From Floccularia luteovirens (lineage: Eukaryota; Basidiomycota; Agaricomycetes; Agaricales; Squamanitaceae), in contig VSJF01000002.1 of the NCBI GenBank assembly GCA_009739215.1, positions 2,046,001-2,110,000 on the forward strand: a DNA stretch of 64,000 bases, given 5' to 3'. The first letter of the stretch is position 1. Each line of letters starts with the position of its first letter. This document shows, in pieces, positions 1-12,615 of the stretch. Below the pieces are notes generated by a model. That model did no database searches and was not told the origin of the DNA. It saw only the letters and a list, made by a program, of their open reading frames with translations. The translations under genes were made by a program, and so were the position numbers.

Positions 1-31
1 TCCTCCCGTATTTTTAACTTCCTCTCGGGCA

Positions 32-1986
32 ATGGATAACGTAGGCTTAGCTAATGATATTCACCACGCAATTCATCGACAATCTGGGCGTATTACCACG
101 CAAAATAACCAATTACCATCACCCATCTCTCCTGGCACTCGGCCATCTCCACCAACCTCCAATTCCCAACAGTCAAAATCACTCGTCCAAAATACAGATT
201 CAAAAAGTGGCCTCGTGCCAATCAAAGGATTCGTACACGAAGTTTTACGAAGGTCGCGCACTACTGGGAGCGTTTTACAGACAGCTTTGTGCTATCTTGA
301 AGCTATACGCCCTAAAATTCCAGAGCTGGTTCGACAAGAGCGGCTTGGCTTGGGAAATCATGGCGAGCTTAATTTGGATAGTCGCATTGTCCCTGCAACT
401 GCTGAAGAATTGGAGCAGGAAGTTCCGCTGAGCAAGGCTATTGACTCCGACGTCACACATGGTCTTGATGAAATGACTGACACCGTGCGAATATCAGACG
501 AAGATTTAGATTCAACACTGGCCTCTTTGCAAAGCATTGCTGATGACCCAGCCCAAAAAGGAAATAAGAAACCGAACCATTCACTCCCCCCTCTCCCACC
601 CCTCCCTTCACCCCTTCTTTGTCCCCGTCGTGCTTTTCTAGCCTCATTGATTCTTGCGTCAAAGTTTACACAAGATAAATGCTACTCCAATCGTGCATGG
701 GCTAAGCTTTCTGGTCTACCTGCACGGGAAATTGGTCGCTGTGAACGTGCTTTGGGCGAGGCCCTTGAATGGCGCCTTTGGGTAGGTAAAGCTCCATCCC
801 AACCAGCCGCTGCCCCCAATCCGCAACGACCTGTAGCGAGGTCACAGAGTGAAGGTTGTTTGCACACACCCCCTGCTGGTAGATCACCCTTTTTGGCTAA
901 GAGCGACAAGCTAGATAGCTTGAACACTTTCTCAGAAGAAAAAGCTCACTCGAAATCATACAAGCCTTGCGAATTCAGTGCCTTACAAAGGTCTACGCAA
1001 GCAAAAAACTCTCCCAGCAGATGCATTTACATCATCTTCAAGTATCATATGTGACAACGAGGATTTCTTGTCTAGTCGGACTGACGTATACATGAATGAT
1101 GTAACCCGATATGAACCGTTTACCCACACCGCGCACCAGCCTATTAATCCACACGATCCCAGGTATCAGGTAAATCTGACAATTTTGGTTCATTAGAACT
1201 TAGAGCTCACCTGTCGCACAGTCGACAGCAGCAAACGATACATGCTATGCAATGCAAACGACTAGTGACACAGAGATGTGCAGCCAAAGTCCAAGCCCAG
1301 AAACGCCTGGTCTTTCGTATTCTCCTTCATCGACGGAGTCTTCTTCGGGAGATCGTACGATACAGATGCCCATGTTCTCAGACGATAATATGGCAGCTAT
1401 CCCCGGAACTCAAGCAACCATCGCCGCAGATTGTTGGCCTTGGAATGAAGTATACGACATGAGCCGTGGCCAAGATGGCAAGTTCCGCTCGCCAGTATCT
1501 CGTTTAAGGCTGGGCTGCTCTGTTAACGACAAGATTTCTCTCTTCCTTGACCAACGGGCGGATTTCTTCGTGTCCAATATTGATCGATCACCCATTGGCC
1601 GGAAAAAAGATTCCCCTAATGGAGAACCGATGACTTCATTCCATAGAGAATCGGAGAATCACATCTCAAGTCAGCTGGTTTTCCAGTCGTCAGGTCGAAG
1701 AGACAACATTCCACACATGGCCGGTTTACAATGTTTACCTTCAGGACAAAGGTTAGAGCTGCCGAAGACTCAACAAATTTCTGGCGAATTTTGTCAACCA
1801 AAATTGGGTGCGACAGGTGGACCTAAACTACTGCCGAAATTTTCTGTCACAAAGAGTGGTGCTGTAATAGGCTTCCCTTCTACATTCTCGCGCAATCAGT
1901 CATCACTGAGCGAAGTACCTTGTCCTCATCTTTGGAAGGCGGAACATGGAACTACTGCGTCGGATGTATGTGGTTCATACGCATGA
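32..1986 (+). CDS. Pho85-type (PCL) cyclin, 5' end uncertain
   Basis: Three exons fit: 32-990, 1043-1169 and 1222-1986, giving 616 aa from the ATG at 32. The frame stays open to the window edge, so the true start may lie upstream. Residues about 68-100 (FVHEVLRRSRTT followed by LQTALCYL) and about 200-250 (PRRAFLASLILASKF, then WAKLSGL) match the two halves of a PCL-like cyclin box. These cyclins bind a Pho85-type CDK and direct it to substrates in phosphate, glycogen or morphogenesis control. About 90 residues of low-complexity acidic and proline-rich sequence split the box. The 600-residue protein continues into a Ser/Thr-rich, probably disordered tail. The 1170-1221 intron (52 nt) is well supported. 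The 991-1042 intron rests on reading phase and has a weak GTCTAC donor. The family assignment is firm; the specific yeast orthologue (Pcl5, Pcl1 or Clg1 type) is not. Confidence 0.8.
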
Positions 1987-2450
1987 CTAGCTTGGATCAT
2001 GCCGGATATCTGGACTCTCCAATTCCGGTATACATTTCTTATTTCTTTTTTGTTCTCTTTTCTCTCCTCTACATCTCTTACTTGTAAAAATTATGGATCG
2101 CTGTGCTTGGACTCCCTCCTTGACTGTACAATTTCCTTCTCTCTATCCTTTCCGTCTCCAATAATTTCTCGGTTACACAACAAGCATCATCCGTACACGT
2201 CATTCAGCAAAGGAAGCTTTGTGGTTTGTACATGCACGAAGAGCTACGGTGTTAGCCACTATGCGTATGGTGAACATGTAACATGCTTGTCAGGTTGTAT
2301 ACTCTTGTTCCAATCTTGTACTACTGTATATACCCGCAATAGATTTTGTGGCCGGGAAATTTCAGATAAGCAAGTCATCTCCAACAAATTTATGTATTCA
2401 ACGTTCAAGGTATGCGTATACTCAGCTATTGTTTTACAGGTTATATTTAC
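1987..2450. other. Intergenic, convergent 3' flanks
   Basis: This lies between the stop of the cyclin gene and the stop of the minus-strand gene that follows. The T-rich stretch around 2030-2160 looks like 3' UTR. I see no further gene, repeat or RNA. Confidence 0.5.
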
Positions 2451-3161
2451 TTATTCGTTGAAAAACTCCAGTGGTGTTTGAGTGGTCTGTACAGCCCTCC
2501 ACGTCGTAGGGTTCCCGTCCTTACCCCGCGATCCCTCATCGGTGAACAAGGAATGGAATATAACATCTTGATTCCCCTAAAAGTGCGTCAGACATGTCTG
2601 TCGTTAATACTCCACCAAAAACGTATTCTACTCACCCTGTTTGGAGGATCATGTACCCTAAAAATTTAATAGAAACATGCGATTATACTCAAATTTAAAG
2701 AGGTGGGAAATTCATTACTAACCTGACATGCACGAAACCCTCACCCTCTTCATCGTTAATAGCTGGAATTCTGATCTTCCCTAAGATGATGGTCCCATAA
2801 GAGGTGGCTGCACTGCGAACCTGAAGTGATTAGCGCCAATTAGAATAAACATGACATACATTTTGATTCATTTTTCTGGTATGACTTGCCTGCACTAGAT
2901 CATTCTCGATTGAAAACCCCACCAGCTCCTGATCAGAGAGGTGCTTCGCACGCGACCACATCTTGGGTTCGTGTTTGTCCCAATCTCTGCGTGAATTAAT
3001 GATCTCTGATTTGATGGTAGGGAGAATGATATTGAAGGCTTCCATTGCATTCTCCCGAGGAGCATGAGCAGCATTGAAATTGAGCTGTTCAGGTGATGCT
3101 GTGATATAGAGGGTGTGTATTGAACAAGTGATGGATAGATACAATTACTGTTCTTACCCAT
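2451..3161 (-). CDS. Small conserved-looking protein of unknown function (152 aa)
   Basis: Five exons fit: 3161-3158, 3098-2890, 2820-2723, 2657-2636 and 2576-2451. Together they give 152 aa in perfect phase. The first coding exon is only four bases (ATGG), so the protein reads M-ASPEQLNF. The second intron (2889-2821) uses a GC donor in the classic context CAG|GCAAGT. The protein is hydrophilic and compact, with a central run KIRIPAINDEEGEGFVHVR and a downstream VHDPPNR. There is no signal peptide or membrane segment. The density of charged and aromatic residues and the exact phase across four introns argue that it is real and under selection. I do not recognise the family, and no function is proposed. 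The next gene on this strand is the Zn2Cys6 regulator, about 2.2 kb upstream. Confidence 0.7.
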
Positions 3162-5371
3162 TGCGACCAATTTGATTGTTGAGGACAACAGAAGAGGGTT
3201 ACTTGATGGATATAGTAATATTTGGGTGCTTCATCTTACTTGGGAAGGTCCCCAAAACGACTGCGTTATTTTTGTTTTGCATAGCTTTTGGATAATTCCA
3301 AACACACCGCCATCATCTCATTTTCGTTGTCCGCGACTAAGTGCCAATATCCAATTATGTCTTAATGGAGCACTCCTGAAACAAGCAGTAAATGGACCCG
3401 ACACCAGAAAAATGCCTGACTATGAAATACCATAGACCGAATAGAAGATCTGGGCAGGCTTCCAGGTCAGTTCCCTAAACTTTTCGTCATTATGTCGTCT
3501 TTGCGTGAGGGTGGCAGGGTCAGTCACGGAGTGATTAACTATGTTGTAATTGTAACCCACCCACAAATTGGTAGCTGCTCAATGGGAAAAAAATATCAAG
3601 GCAATGATTTGCCTTCAGACAGTGGTCGGTTGCTATACCCACGCGTTGGTGATAGGATAGAAGCTTCAATTTAGAGGATGTCAGGGATCGGTTTTCCTTT
3701 AGCCCTTTGACAGGGTTTTACACCATGCTCGGTGTCAATAGAATATATTTTCTTGTCATTCCTTCAATACAGACATGAATCTAGCACGCTTTTATCTACT
3801 TAGCATATTTTTCCCAATGTTATTGCATAAATATGGCGGTCAGCGGTATATACAGGGCCTCTGAACAAAATATAAAGCGATCAAGTCGTTGGTCCAATGG
3901 AAAAGACCATAATCCCACGAATATATATCTACCCAGTTCAGGCTGCGTAACTCTAATTATCCGGATAACGGTACCGACTAACAAAATAAATTGTGAATAT
4001 TTGAATTGTGAACCTATATACTGGTTATTATCGATTATCTGTCACACTTGGGGTGCGGCGAATAGGCAATGATCGACAGTCGTAAGTAACTTGTAACTTA
4101 GGCGATCCTATTTTTACTAGGTACCTTTCTACTGCTAGTACAACACACAAGTGGTTCATGTTCTCCTCGTTAATCAGCGCGAAGCTCAGAGTCTGGCAGA
4201 CATTAATCACTCTAATTTTGAGGATACATATGTCAAGCATCTGGAATCCTTCCCACATGGTGCCGCCTTCCCTGGAGCAGCAACTTTACCATCAGGCCCG
4301 TTACAATCTCGTGTTTTTATTTTACCTCTCCACCAATTTCTACCTATCTTCACCGAATGTCAGATGTTATTAGAAACATACCGGAGATTGTGTTAACCAG
4401 TATGGCTGAACCGAAGTCGATATGAATCTGTTTGCAATATATGTCAACACAATTGCTGTTAAAAATCAACCGCTTCTTGAACACACCGCGGTTTCTGATC
4501 CGTTTGCTATGTATTAATACTTCTGGAAACCAGAGTTATTGCAATGCAACCGTGTAAGTAGGAGCGTTCTTTAGAAGTTGGACTCCGCGGTGCTTATATT
4601 GGTAACATGATCACACACATGGACAGATGTTGATCAAACTCTCAGGAGGCACCCTTCAGGAAGATTCTCGGACCATGTTAGTAGTCCAGTAAAGTGCATC
4701 TGGCCTCACTTTGTGTGGAGCAGTTGGGCATTGTATTGCGATTGGCCACGATAAAGAATGAATTGTAATCTGTATAGAAAGCACACTGAGTGTCAACTGT
4801 TGAGATCGCTTGGCAAACTTTGATGGCGGTGTGTGAAATGGGACGAATGCACAACAAATCAAATCCAACCTCAGGTAAAGTAAAATTGCAACCTGAACCT
4901 GATCAGGTAGTCCAAGATAAGCACAAAACAGTCTACGAATAGAGGGGCTTCCGAGGACTTCAAAGTGAAAACTAGTATATTCTAGCTGGTGCGTCTTTCT
5001 GACATAAGGGGGCACAAAAGTTGAGACAAGTGAAATGGAGTGTTAACTCAGGGTAGTTAGTTTGTTTATAGTATTGTAAAAGCAAACGTAAACCTATGTA
5101 CACTTTTGTACAACCACGTGTATCAATTAGTAGATTCATCTGTAACGCTACCTAGCTATTTGAGCAACAAATTGTGCGGCACAACGGTGACTAATTAACC
5201 ACAGTCGAGTGGATACTACGACCAAAGTAGTCACGATCATGAAAAGACCTATCCATGACTCCAGGGATTGAACTTAGCGTCGAAGGGTAATCAGCGTTTT
5301 CAATCGGTCGATAGATCGGTATAAATTTACATGCCACTGTTCTAGTGTGGTACTGTACTCCGATTCTGCCA
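3162..5371. other. 2.2-kb gene-poor interval
   Basis: No open frame here combines length with coherent splicing. The longest, on the minus strand at 4656-5015, has donor- and acceptor-like sites, but its composition does not resemble a known domain. No terminal repeats or transposase motifs were seen. The right part (about 5192-5371) is 3' flank of the Zn2Cys6 gene. Confidence 0.4.
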
Positions 5372-6471
5372 TCACTGGTATCTATTATGCGAGTCAATTG
5401 GAGATGAATGGGCCACAAGTGTTCTTTCTTGTATGCTGGGATACTGGGTTTTGAGGCTTAAATGTGAGTGGCGGTTTCCATGCAGGTATTGAGAATCACC
5501 GACATAGGACTCCAAGGCCTCGGGCGGAGGATTCCACTGATTCATGGGTTGGTGCCCCAAGGAACGATAACTTGGTGACAGGGTTTGGCGAGAAGGATGA
5601 TGCGCTCCATTGGGATATGGATGCTCGTAACGAGGGTATGAGGTTTCGGGTATCATTGACAGCATAGTGGAATTAGAGGTGTGATGTGCATATGCGGTGG
5701 TACGATCATTAGGTGCGCTGACATACAGTCAAATTATGAAATGCAGTCTTTACTATTCTACTCACATTGAACGCCGCCCTGAATCTTGCTCCGAAGACAT
5801 TGGTTGCAATTGGAGAAATCCATCGCTGTCAGAAAGCAATCACGTTCATATTGAACTAGCAGAATTCGTTAACGGAACTTACTTGGGTCTTCTCGAGGGA
5901 AGAGGCAGCAAATTCAAATCGACAGACGACCGTCGCGGAGGTGAATGCTCTCTAGTCGGTGGGGTTGAACTTTCCGACATACCAGAGGAACCAGCTGTTG
6001 ATGGTCTACCATCAACTGAATCTTTCCTGACAATAGGCTTCTTCCTAGCGGGGACTCCCTCCGGCCAAGTACACTTAAGGAACGATTGTGTTAGCCATTT
6101 TCACCAGATTATGAAAAATTTCATACGTCTCGTTGACCGTGAGTACAACGCATACAGCTTGGCTTTGTTTCGTCACACTAGGGCAGAATATGACATTCTG
6201 GAAGAGGGAATTCACATCACGACATACCTTGATTTTCTTAACTCTACATGTCAAACAGCCCGTTTTGCTGCGCGTATATTTCGGGCGTTTGCGCTGTGTG
6301 ACCTCTGGACGTGAAGTCTGTTGTTGCACTTGCATCATGTTGTGGCTGACGTGTGTTGGGTAATATTGAGTAGGAGGAGGGAGATATTGGCTCGTCGCTG
6401 GGCTGAAAGCAATAATTAGTAAACATTCACGACATAAAGATATGGACCAACTATGACATGCTTTCAGCCAT
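5372..6471 (-). CDS. Zn2Cys6 (fungal C6) transcription factor, 278 aa
   Basis: Six exons fit: 6471-6458, 6402-6228, 6177-6127, 6073-5883, 5825-5766 and 5717-5372. Joined, they give 278 aa. The DNA-binding domain starts near residue 52: GCLTCRVKKIKC, DETKPSC, MRC, THGQRDC. That is the C-x2-C-x6-C-x6-C-x2-C-x6-C binuclear zinc cluster of Gal4-type regulators, with the expected basic residues after the second Cys. A Gln/Tyr/Pro-rich N-terminus precedes it. A basic linker (PEGVPARKK) and a Ser/Pro-rich tail follow. The usual fungal-specific middle homology region is absent, so this is a short regulator acting in the nucleus. Introns interrupt the zinc cluster twice, which is why no single open frame shows it. 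The ATG was chosen because its 14-nt exon joins in phase. Targets are unknown. Confidence 0.85.
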
Positions 6472-9400
6472 GGTTTGTAGAGACGGGGTAGACTTTGTTA
6501 CTTCACGAATTCGCGTAGCATTTATAAAGGTTTTTAAGGAAGCAAATTGATTCCTTGCGCCAATGTGGCGGTTCGGTCGCTAATCGGCGTGGATCACCGA
6601 ATATCAGATCTAAAAGGGTCGTGTAGATGTGTGTAACATAGCTCCATATCCTAGGAGTTTGAAAATATTACCATGTGTGGGGAGAATTTGTTTGTTTCTT
6701 GGACACAAAGCATTCTGACATCTTTTTCCAGGTACCGTTCAAAAACGTTTTTTGAGTAAAAAAGCATAAGAAAAAAAAAAGAATGGAGCTTAGTTGTGAA
6801 ACGGATAATGACCCACTTTTTGTGTCGATCATCGAGGACAACATTAAAATGCCTGCAAGCTGCACAGTCAACATATCCCTTACTGTCCGTGATTGGTTTG
6901 ATGCGTTCCCCGTCAAAGGAAAGTGGTCGGGGCGCCGAGTGTTCCGATCAACTGGTTACAGGCAGTCAGGTTCAGCCTGTTTCAAGAGTCCGTCCATGAA
7001 ATTCAAAAAAACCATACACGACATAGTACCATCAACCTGTATATTTGTTATCGTCTTCTCCGTCCGTCACATTCTCATACCACTCTGTGCCGTTGTGCTT
7101 TTACACCGTTCTGCTCCTCCTAATTGCTCGGACTTGCATTTTACTATTCAACTCATTATTTCTACGACAAGCCACCATTTATCTCCACCGCCGCGGTTCG
7201 TTCGGAGGCAGAGTAAATTATGAGGTCCTCCGTGGAACCCCCAAACATATATTGCATTATTGATGGTGAGTAGATTTGAAATTTGCTAATCAAACTGTTG
7301 TGACTTTTCACACACCATTGAACATGTGGAAATCGTGCACAAACGGAACGTGGATCATGAACTGACCAGATGCTTTAAGCGTGGTGCTTGAATACATAAT
7401 ATGACTGGACTTTTGTGCAATCTTTAATATGCGATAACACATCAAAACGTTTACTAACTGGACAGCCAAACTGACGTGGGGTTAAGCTTGTATTTGTGTT
7501 TGTCTGGCAATTCTATGATTGTTGTCTTTACACCGAGGATATCAAGAAGATGCTATCACTGTCGCTTCATTCAATCGTAAACCGAGGACTAACTCGGCGT
7601 CTAATTTGCGTCCACCGAGGACAAGGCGGACGTACGAAACTTGAAAGACTTTCTGCATGTTCTGAGGTTCCACGTAAATCTGTCGCCAGCTAAATGTGAT
7701 CCATCAAACGCGGACATATACACTCAGAATTACTCAGGGATACATGATCACCGGTGGTTGACGTTACGTCACACTGTCGGGGACCTTGACTTGCAGGGAA
7801 GAAATGTGAAGAATTCTCAGAGTCAACATGCGGTGGCTATAATGTCTCCAATAAATTGTACCCATGGGATTGCTAAACAATTGAATTATAGCATTGAAAT
7901 AAAATTTACTTGGATCTGTACAAGAACATTCCAATCAATACTAGACTACAATCGTTCAAATTCAATTTTATTATCCATTATTGATCGAAACATAAAACTA
8001 ACCGCAACACATAAAATTTTTCGAAAGTAACCTAAGAATGAGCGATGAGCTTGCGTAATATGCATGCAATTACACACATCAACTCTTACAGTGTACATAC
8101 ATTTCAGAATTCGGTAAGACCTAGTCCTTGTTTGAAGATGTTGTTTGATACCTATGCCTGCCAGTCATGGAGCAAGCGAAGCAATAGTTTTGACACAGTG
8201 TATTTCAGACATTTGTATATTGTATAACAAAAGAACGAAACGGGTGATCTTCAAGAAGCATAATCCGGTGACTATGACCATGAGTTGTAATGCTGTCAAA
8301 CTCATCAGCGAACGCCACCAGCGGCGATACACAGCTTTTGACCATGTTCCTCCTCCAGTGTCTGTTCTCGCTGCAAATTCACGTTGAGGGAGTTGCATCT
8401 CTGTCAATCTCGCTTGGCGAGACCGGTCATTTCGCGATCAGCCCCGATCGTGATTATCAAAAAACCTTCGCGCCAACGTTTTGAGCTCTCAGGTTCCTGA
8501 GGGTACTCAGCTTGCAATATATATTGTCCGGTGTGTTTGAGCTGTACTACAGCTCACACTTATACCCTTCTCCTTGACACTGTACATTCTTCTGACCCGG
8601 TGTAGCTACCTCCTCTGCGTCACGGAAATGCTCTATCTGCGTGAAATTCAATAAATGCAAATATATCAACTCGCTCTTCAAATACGTTCCTTCCCGTCCG
8701 TCCCGCGGCTTGATAAGTATTCTGGAATACAAGACATAGGTCCACCCACCGGATTATCGACAACATCTCCGATTCTCGTTCTTTCTATTCCTACGGAGTC
8801 CCGACCACCACAACGACTACTGAATCAATCCGTGGATTACATTGTCTTTCGATGTGCTCCTACTTTTGGCACAGGGAACAGGAAACTCGTCTCTCGAAAC
8901 TCGGTAATTCTCGTACAATATTAGAACTTAATTCAATAAGGGTTCAAATAACTTTCGACAATGGCTGTCAATGCTATTAGAATCTTTTTACTCATTTTTT
9001 GTAGAGCTTACTTCTTACCTTGGGACGGGACACCTCGACGGGATTCTTTTCAGGTCACAGGGGACAACTTTAGGCCCTCGTTGCAATCATGACAGTGGAG
9101 TTTCACATTTTCCTTGGGTCTGCCCCAACATCAAACGACCCAGGATATTATATTGGATGCTGCGGCACTTCTAATCGGATGTAGAGCGGTCAGCAAATTC
9201 CAATGTTCGATGAAACTTCTTGATCATGCAAATGCTCATGGTGTATAACTCCTTGGAAAATGTTTACACCATTGACCATGGACTAGGCCTTTGAAGCCCG
9301 ACTGACCCACGTCCAAAAAAATATTTTCACTTATCAAGGCAGTGCCTATCAAAAGATTATTCAGAAATACAAGAATTGTTAACATTCGTGTCGGATATTA

Positions 9401-9970
9401 TGTGGGTGTGTGCAATTTAAGCGCATTGAGGCTTCATCACCACGTGTAGCAATTATCCACACCCATTGTGGATCATGGAGTTAACGCTTGCATGATTCTA
9501 GAATTTTTTATATGGCAACAACATTTTCTACAAGCTTTGAGAGGTGGGTAAGTAATCAGACGGGTGTATGTGCTGTGTATTTACATAGATATTCAGTAAC
9601 GCAATTGATGAGGTGGAGATAAAGGGACATTCAACGGTCAATAACCAATGGAATACAAACATGTGTCCGCGAACAATCCGAGTAAAGAACATGAGGGTAT
9701 GTGAAATCTGTTAGATGTGTCAAACACTACGAACGGTGAAACCAAAGAGAAATTTTGGGTATGGTGCGGTAACGGTTGGTGAGTTAGGACAACATGGAAG
9801 AAGGAAGGAAAATCAGGTAACGCACGCTTGTCAGTGAGATCACACGAGTTCAGGGCTAGCGTTGGCCGTTCCACGAGTCGATCGACCATCAAAAGAGCCT
9901 GTGCTTAGCCTTGAACGGCTTCTTTGACAAGCTTTAATAAATGTTTTACATATCATAAAACAAGAGCTGC
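6472..9970. other. 3.5-kb gene-poor interval
   Basis: A pyrimidine-rich stretch at about 7040-7200 leads to an ATG at 7222 with a good GTGAGT donor 46 bases later. I could not find a convincing continuation. A short open frame at about 8770-8975 (plus) starts with a Tyr/Thr-rich run and may be a relic. No paired terminal repeats, transposase or RNA gene was recognised. The right end is 3' flank of the MAPKK gene. Confidence 0.4.
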
Positions 9971-11578
9971 TTACTCGTCCCTCGACCTTCTGCTTGGTTC
10001 GTTCCAGCCCCACACCTCAGCGATCCACCTATCCATATGCACCTCTTGCTTCATAACGTGGACAATCCAAGGATGGGAAATCATATCCTTTGGAGTGGGT
10101 CGCGTATGTGCATCAACAATAAGACTATACAAAGGTATGAATAACAAAATTAAGGCTCCAGAAGGCGTCAGGGAACGAACCATTGCTTAATGAAATCCTT
10201 CATATCGACACTCCGATGTATGCCAGGCTCGTCCTCAAGTCTAGGAGGCTGGAAGTTTGATCAATGTGAGAACCTATAGGAATTTTGAAACACTCACCTC
10301 TCCTGTAGTAATATACATCATTAACTCGATGGGCGGCAGATCATTCGGATATGGAAAACGGTTGGTTACAAGCTCCAAAAGGGAGATTCCGGTCGACCAC
10401 ACATCGGATCGAATGGTATACTCGTGACCACAAATTCGTTCTGGCTAAGAAACGCCAGACGGTGAGATGACAGTGCTATGAAGATATACAATCACATACA
10501 GCCATATAAAAGCTTGTTCCGGTGAATGTATTGGCCATTGAATTGACAAGTTCACCAGAGACACCAAAGTCACATAGTTTTACGACACCTTTCTGAGATA
10601 AGAGTACATTAGATGGTTTGATGTCTCTGTGAATTGTCTTCTTCGTGTGAAGGTAGGCAAGACCCTGCAAGATCTAAGGGGAAAATATTACTTCAGCAAA
10701 AATAACAGCGAATTAACGAGAAATAATTTACGAACACCTTCAGCTAAACGACCAGCAATTTTTTCTCCAACCATTGCTCCTCGTTCTCTAATACGTTTAC
10801 TGACAGCCTCGAGACTTCCACCTTCACATACTTCCATCAAAATTTTGACTTCACTCGACGATGGTGACATATAAGCCCCGAAAAAAAGGATTATGTTTGT
10901 ATGTTGAGTGGAAGAGATCATAGCCAGTTCACGAAGAAGTTGAACCATCGGCGCTTCACGTGTAGTGATAGTTTTGCGGGCCATGATTTTTCCGTTGCGC
11001 TTATCCTTTACTTTATGAACAGCTCCTCCTGCGCCTTCCCCAAGTCGTGATAATTCTTCGAAAACATCATCAGACCACGATACGGATGTTGCTCCAGCCG
11101 TAAGTCCTGAATCTGAACCGATTGTATTTGATGGGGGTGTGGGACGCGATTCGGTTAACGAATTCTGAATTTGCTTGATTTCACTGAGCATTTCTCGCAC
11201 ACTATCGAAAGGCTTTTTCGTTGGCACTTGAGTAGCTAAAGATGATGTTGGATCCCCTGGTCTAATCGTGGGCGTGTCTGAATGTTCTGCAGTACTGGTC
11301 GTTACGCCGGCACCCGGGGCATAATAATTGTAGCCATCGGATCCGATACCGTTGACTGCTGGGATCGCGAGCTTCATCGATGGCCTGCTTTGCGGACTGT
11401 TTCGCATGTTTCCAGGAATATTTAGACTTAGCGAAGGCGTTGATGATCTGCCGCCGCTAGCTTGTGTTGATGTATTCGAGGAATCTTTACGAATATTCAA
11501 GGGGGATGTATCCTGTAAAGGAGGTAATGGGGATGCAGAGCGCGCCACATATTTACGAGGTCCTAGAGGTTTTTGCAT
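9971..11578 (-). CDS. mkk1: MAP kinase kinase, Mkk1/Mkk2 (cell-wall integrity) type, 461 aa
   Basis: Five exons fit: 11578-10736, 10673-10500, 10444-10298, 10248-10181 and 10124-9971, giving 461 aa. Residues 1-170 are a Ser/Pro-rich regulatory region. The kinase domain then shows a glycine loop [11 protein letters not shown], the VAIK-type lysine in MARKTI, catalytic [11 protein letters not shown] in CDFGVSGE, and the dual-phosphorylation segment S-M-A-N-T before GTSFYMAPER. The C-terminus ([15 protein letters not shown]) resembles the MKKNVNME tail of yeast Mkk1/2, as does GEGAGG, so the Slt2/Mpk1 pathway is the likeliest setting. It would phosphorylate the Thr and Tyr of a cell-wall MAPK. 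Two introns use a GTTCGT donor. It is divergent from the small gene at 11998, sharing about 420 bp. Being a MAPKK is near certain; the pathway is inferred from motifs. Confidence 0.93.
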
Positions 11579-11997
11579 CTTGGAATAGTCGGTGTATGCT
11601 GCCGATGGGATTGTGAAGAGGTGCGTGTAAACGATCGTTTACTTTGGTCCCAAAAACTTTGCGATGTAACAAATGGAGCTACACAATCGCAAGCAAGAAC
11701 AAAAGCTAGGTGCAGCCAAAGATAAGGACAATGGATCCTTTCAATAAGAAAAGTCAACTAACCAGCTGAGGCCAATCGTACCGAGGGACTGTGGCCGTTT
11801 GATCAGAAGAGATGTGTCGGTAACAAGGCACTAAAGAACGACTTGTTGCCAACAACCGAGCCACATTATCAAGTGGCTGTGTAAATCGTATTTACTTCTA
11901 TTGTGTCATAGAAGCCTCTGTATTATTTAAATGACCCTTCGAATCTACCCAACAGTAAAACTGTCTAATCCCTATCTAGTGTGCTATGGTACCTATA
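11579..11997. promoter_or_regulatory. Shared divergent promoter region
   Basis: This lies between the start codons of the MAPKK (-) and the small unknown gene (+). No specific binding site could be identified with confidence. Confidence 0.4.
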
Positions 11998-12615
11998 ATG
12001 CCTGCCCGTACGAGCTCTTCAAGTGTCTCTTCTTCATCACATCAACCTCAACCCCTCCGTCTTAATCCTATCGGGTATGCATAAACTCGGATATTTTGTA
12101 TATATTTCTGATCTTTCATATACTTTAGAAATAATCCCAAAGATATCGTTGGAAAAGTTCTCAAAAGAGTTCGCCGCTCGAATAATCACCCAACTGTTGC
12201 CCTTGACTTTTCCGACGAAACAACCTTTCGTGTCTTGGTAGATGGATATGACCCAGTCCACCGAGGTATTCCCAAGGACCTCGAAATGGACTTTCCACTG
12301 GACGAATTGCTCTCCTCCTCTCAACCTCTTAACTTGCAAGTGCTAGACTGTGCCCTGATATCACTTTCCGATAAAGCATTCTCCCGCAAATGTAATTACG
12401 ACCCTAATGAGCTGCAATGGGACCAAAGACATTTAGGTGTTGCCATAAAACTTTCCGAAGAGACTCCGCGCTGGCATTGTATCTGGGCTATTATGGAAGA
12501 ATATGATAACCCCCAAGGGACATGTGTTTTCAGGAGCTACGACGATGTGTATTTGGAAGAATTCAAACGTTCCAACAACAAGCAGCCCCGGAGGAAATCT
12601 AATGCGTGGAGATGA
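11998..12615 (+). CDS. Uncharacterised 187-aa protein
   Basis: Two exons fit: 11998-12074 and 12129-12615. The 54-nt intron has a GTATGC donor and TTTAG acceptor. The protein has a Ser-rich N-terminus (about 25 aa), then a soluble globular-looking body of about 150 residues with alternating acidic and hydrophobic stretches. Examples are KDIVGKVLKRVRR, VALDFSDETTFRVLVDGYDP and PRWHCIWAIMEEYDN. It ends in a basic tail, PRRKSNAWR. There is no signal peptide or membrane segment. I do not recognise the family. The choice of start is supported by the in-phase join and the absence of other ATGs nearby. Confidence 0.65.

Noticed and set aside
4656..5015. 119-codon minus-strand open frame in the left gene desert
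   Set aside because: Some splice-like sites exist, but no two segments join into a convincing product and no domain is seen.
6783..7223. 146-codon plus-strand open frame
   Set aside because: The composition is not protein-like. The region looks like a pyrimidine-rich leader, and no domain or consistent splicing was found.
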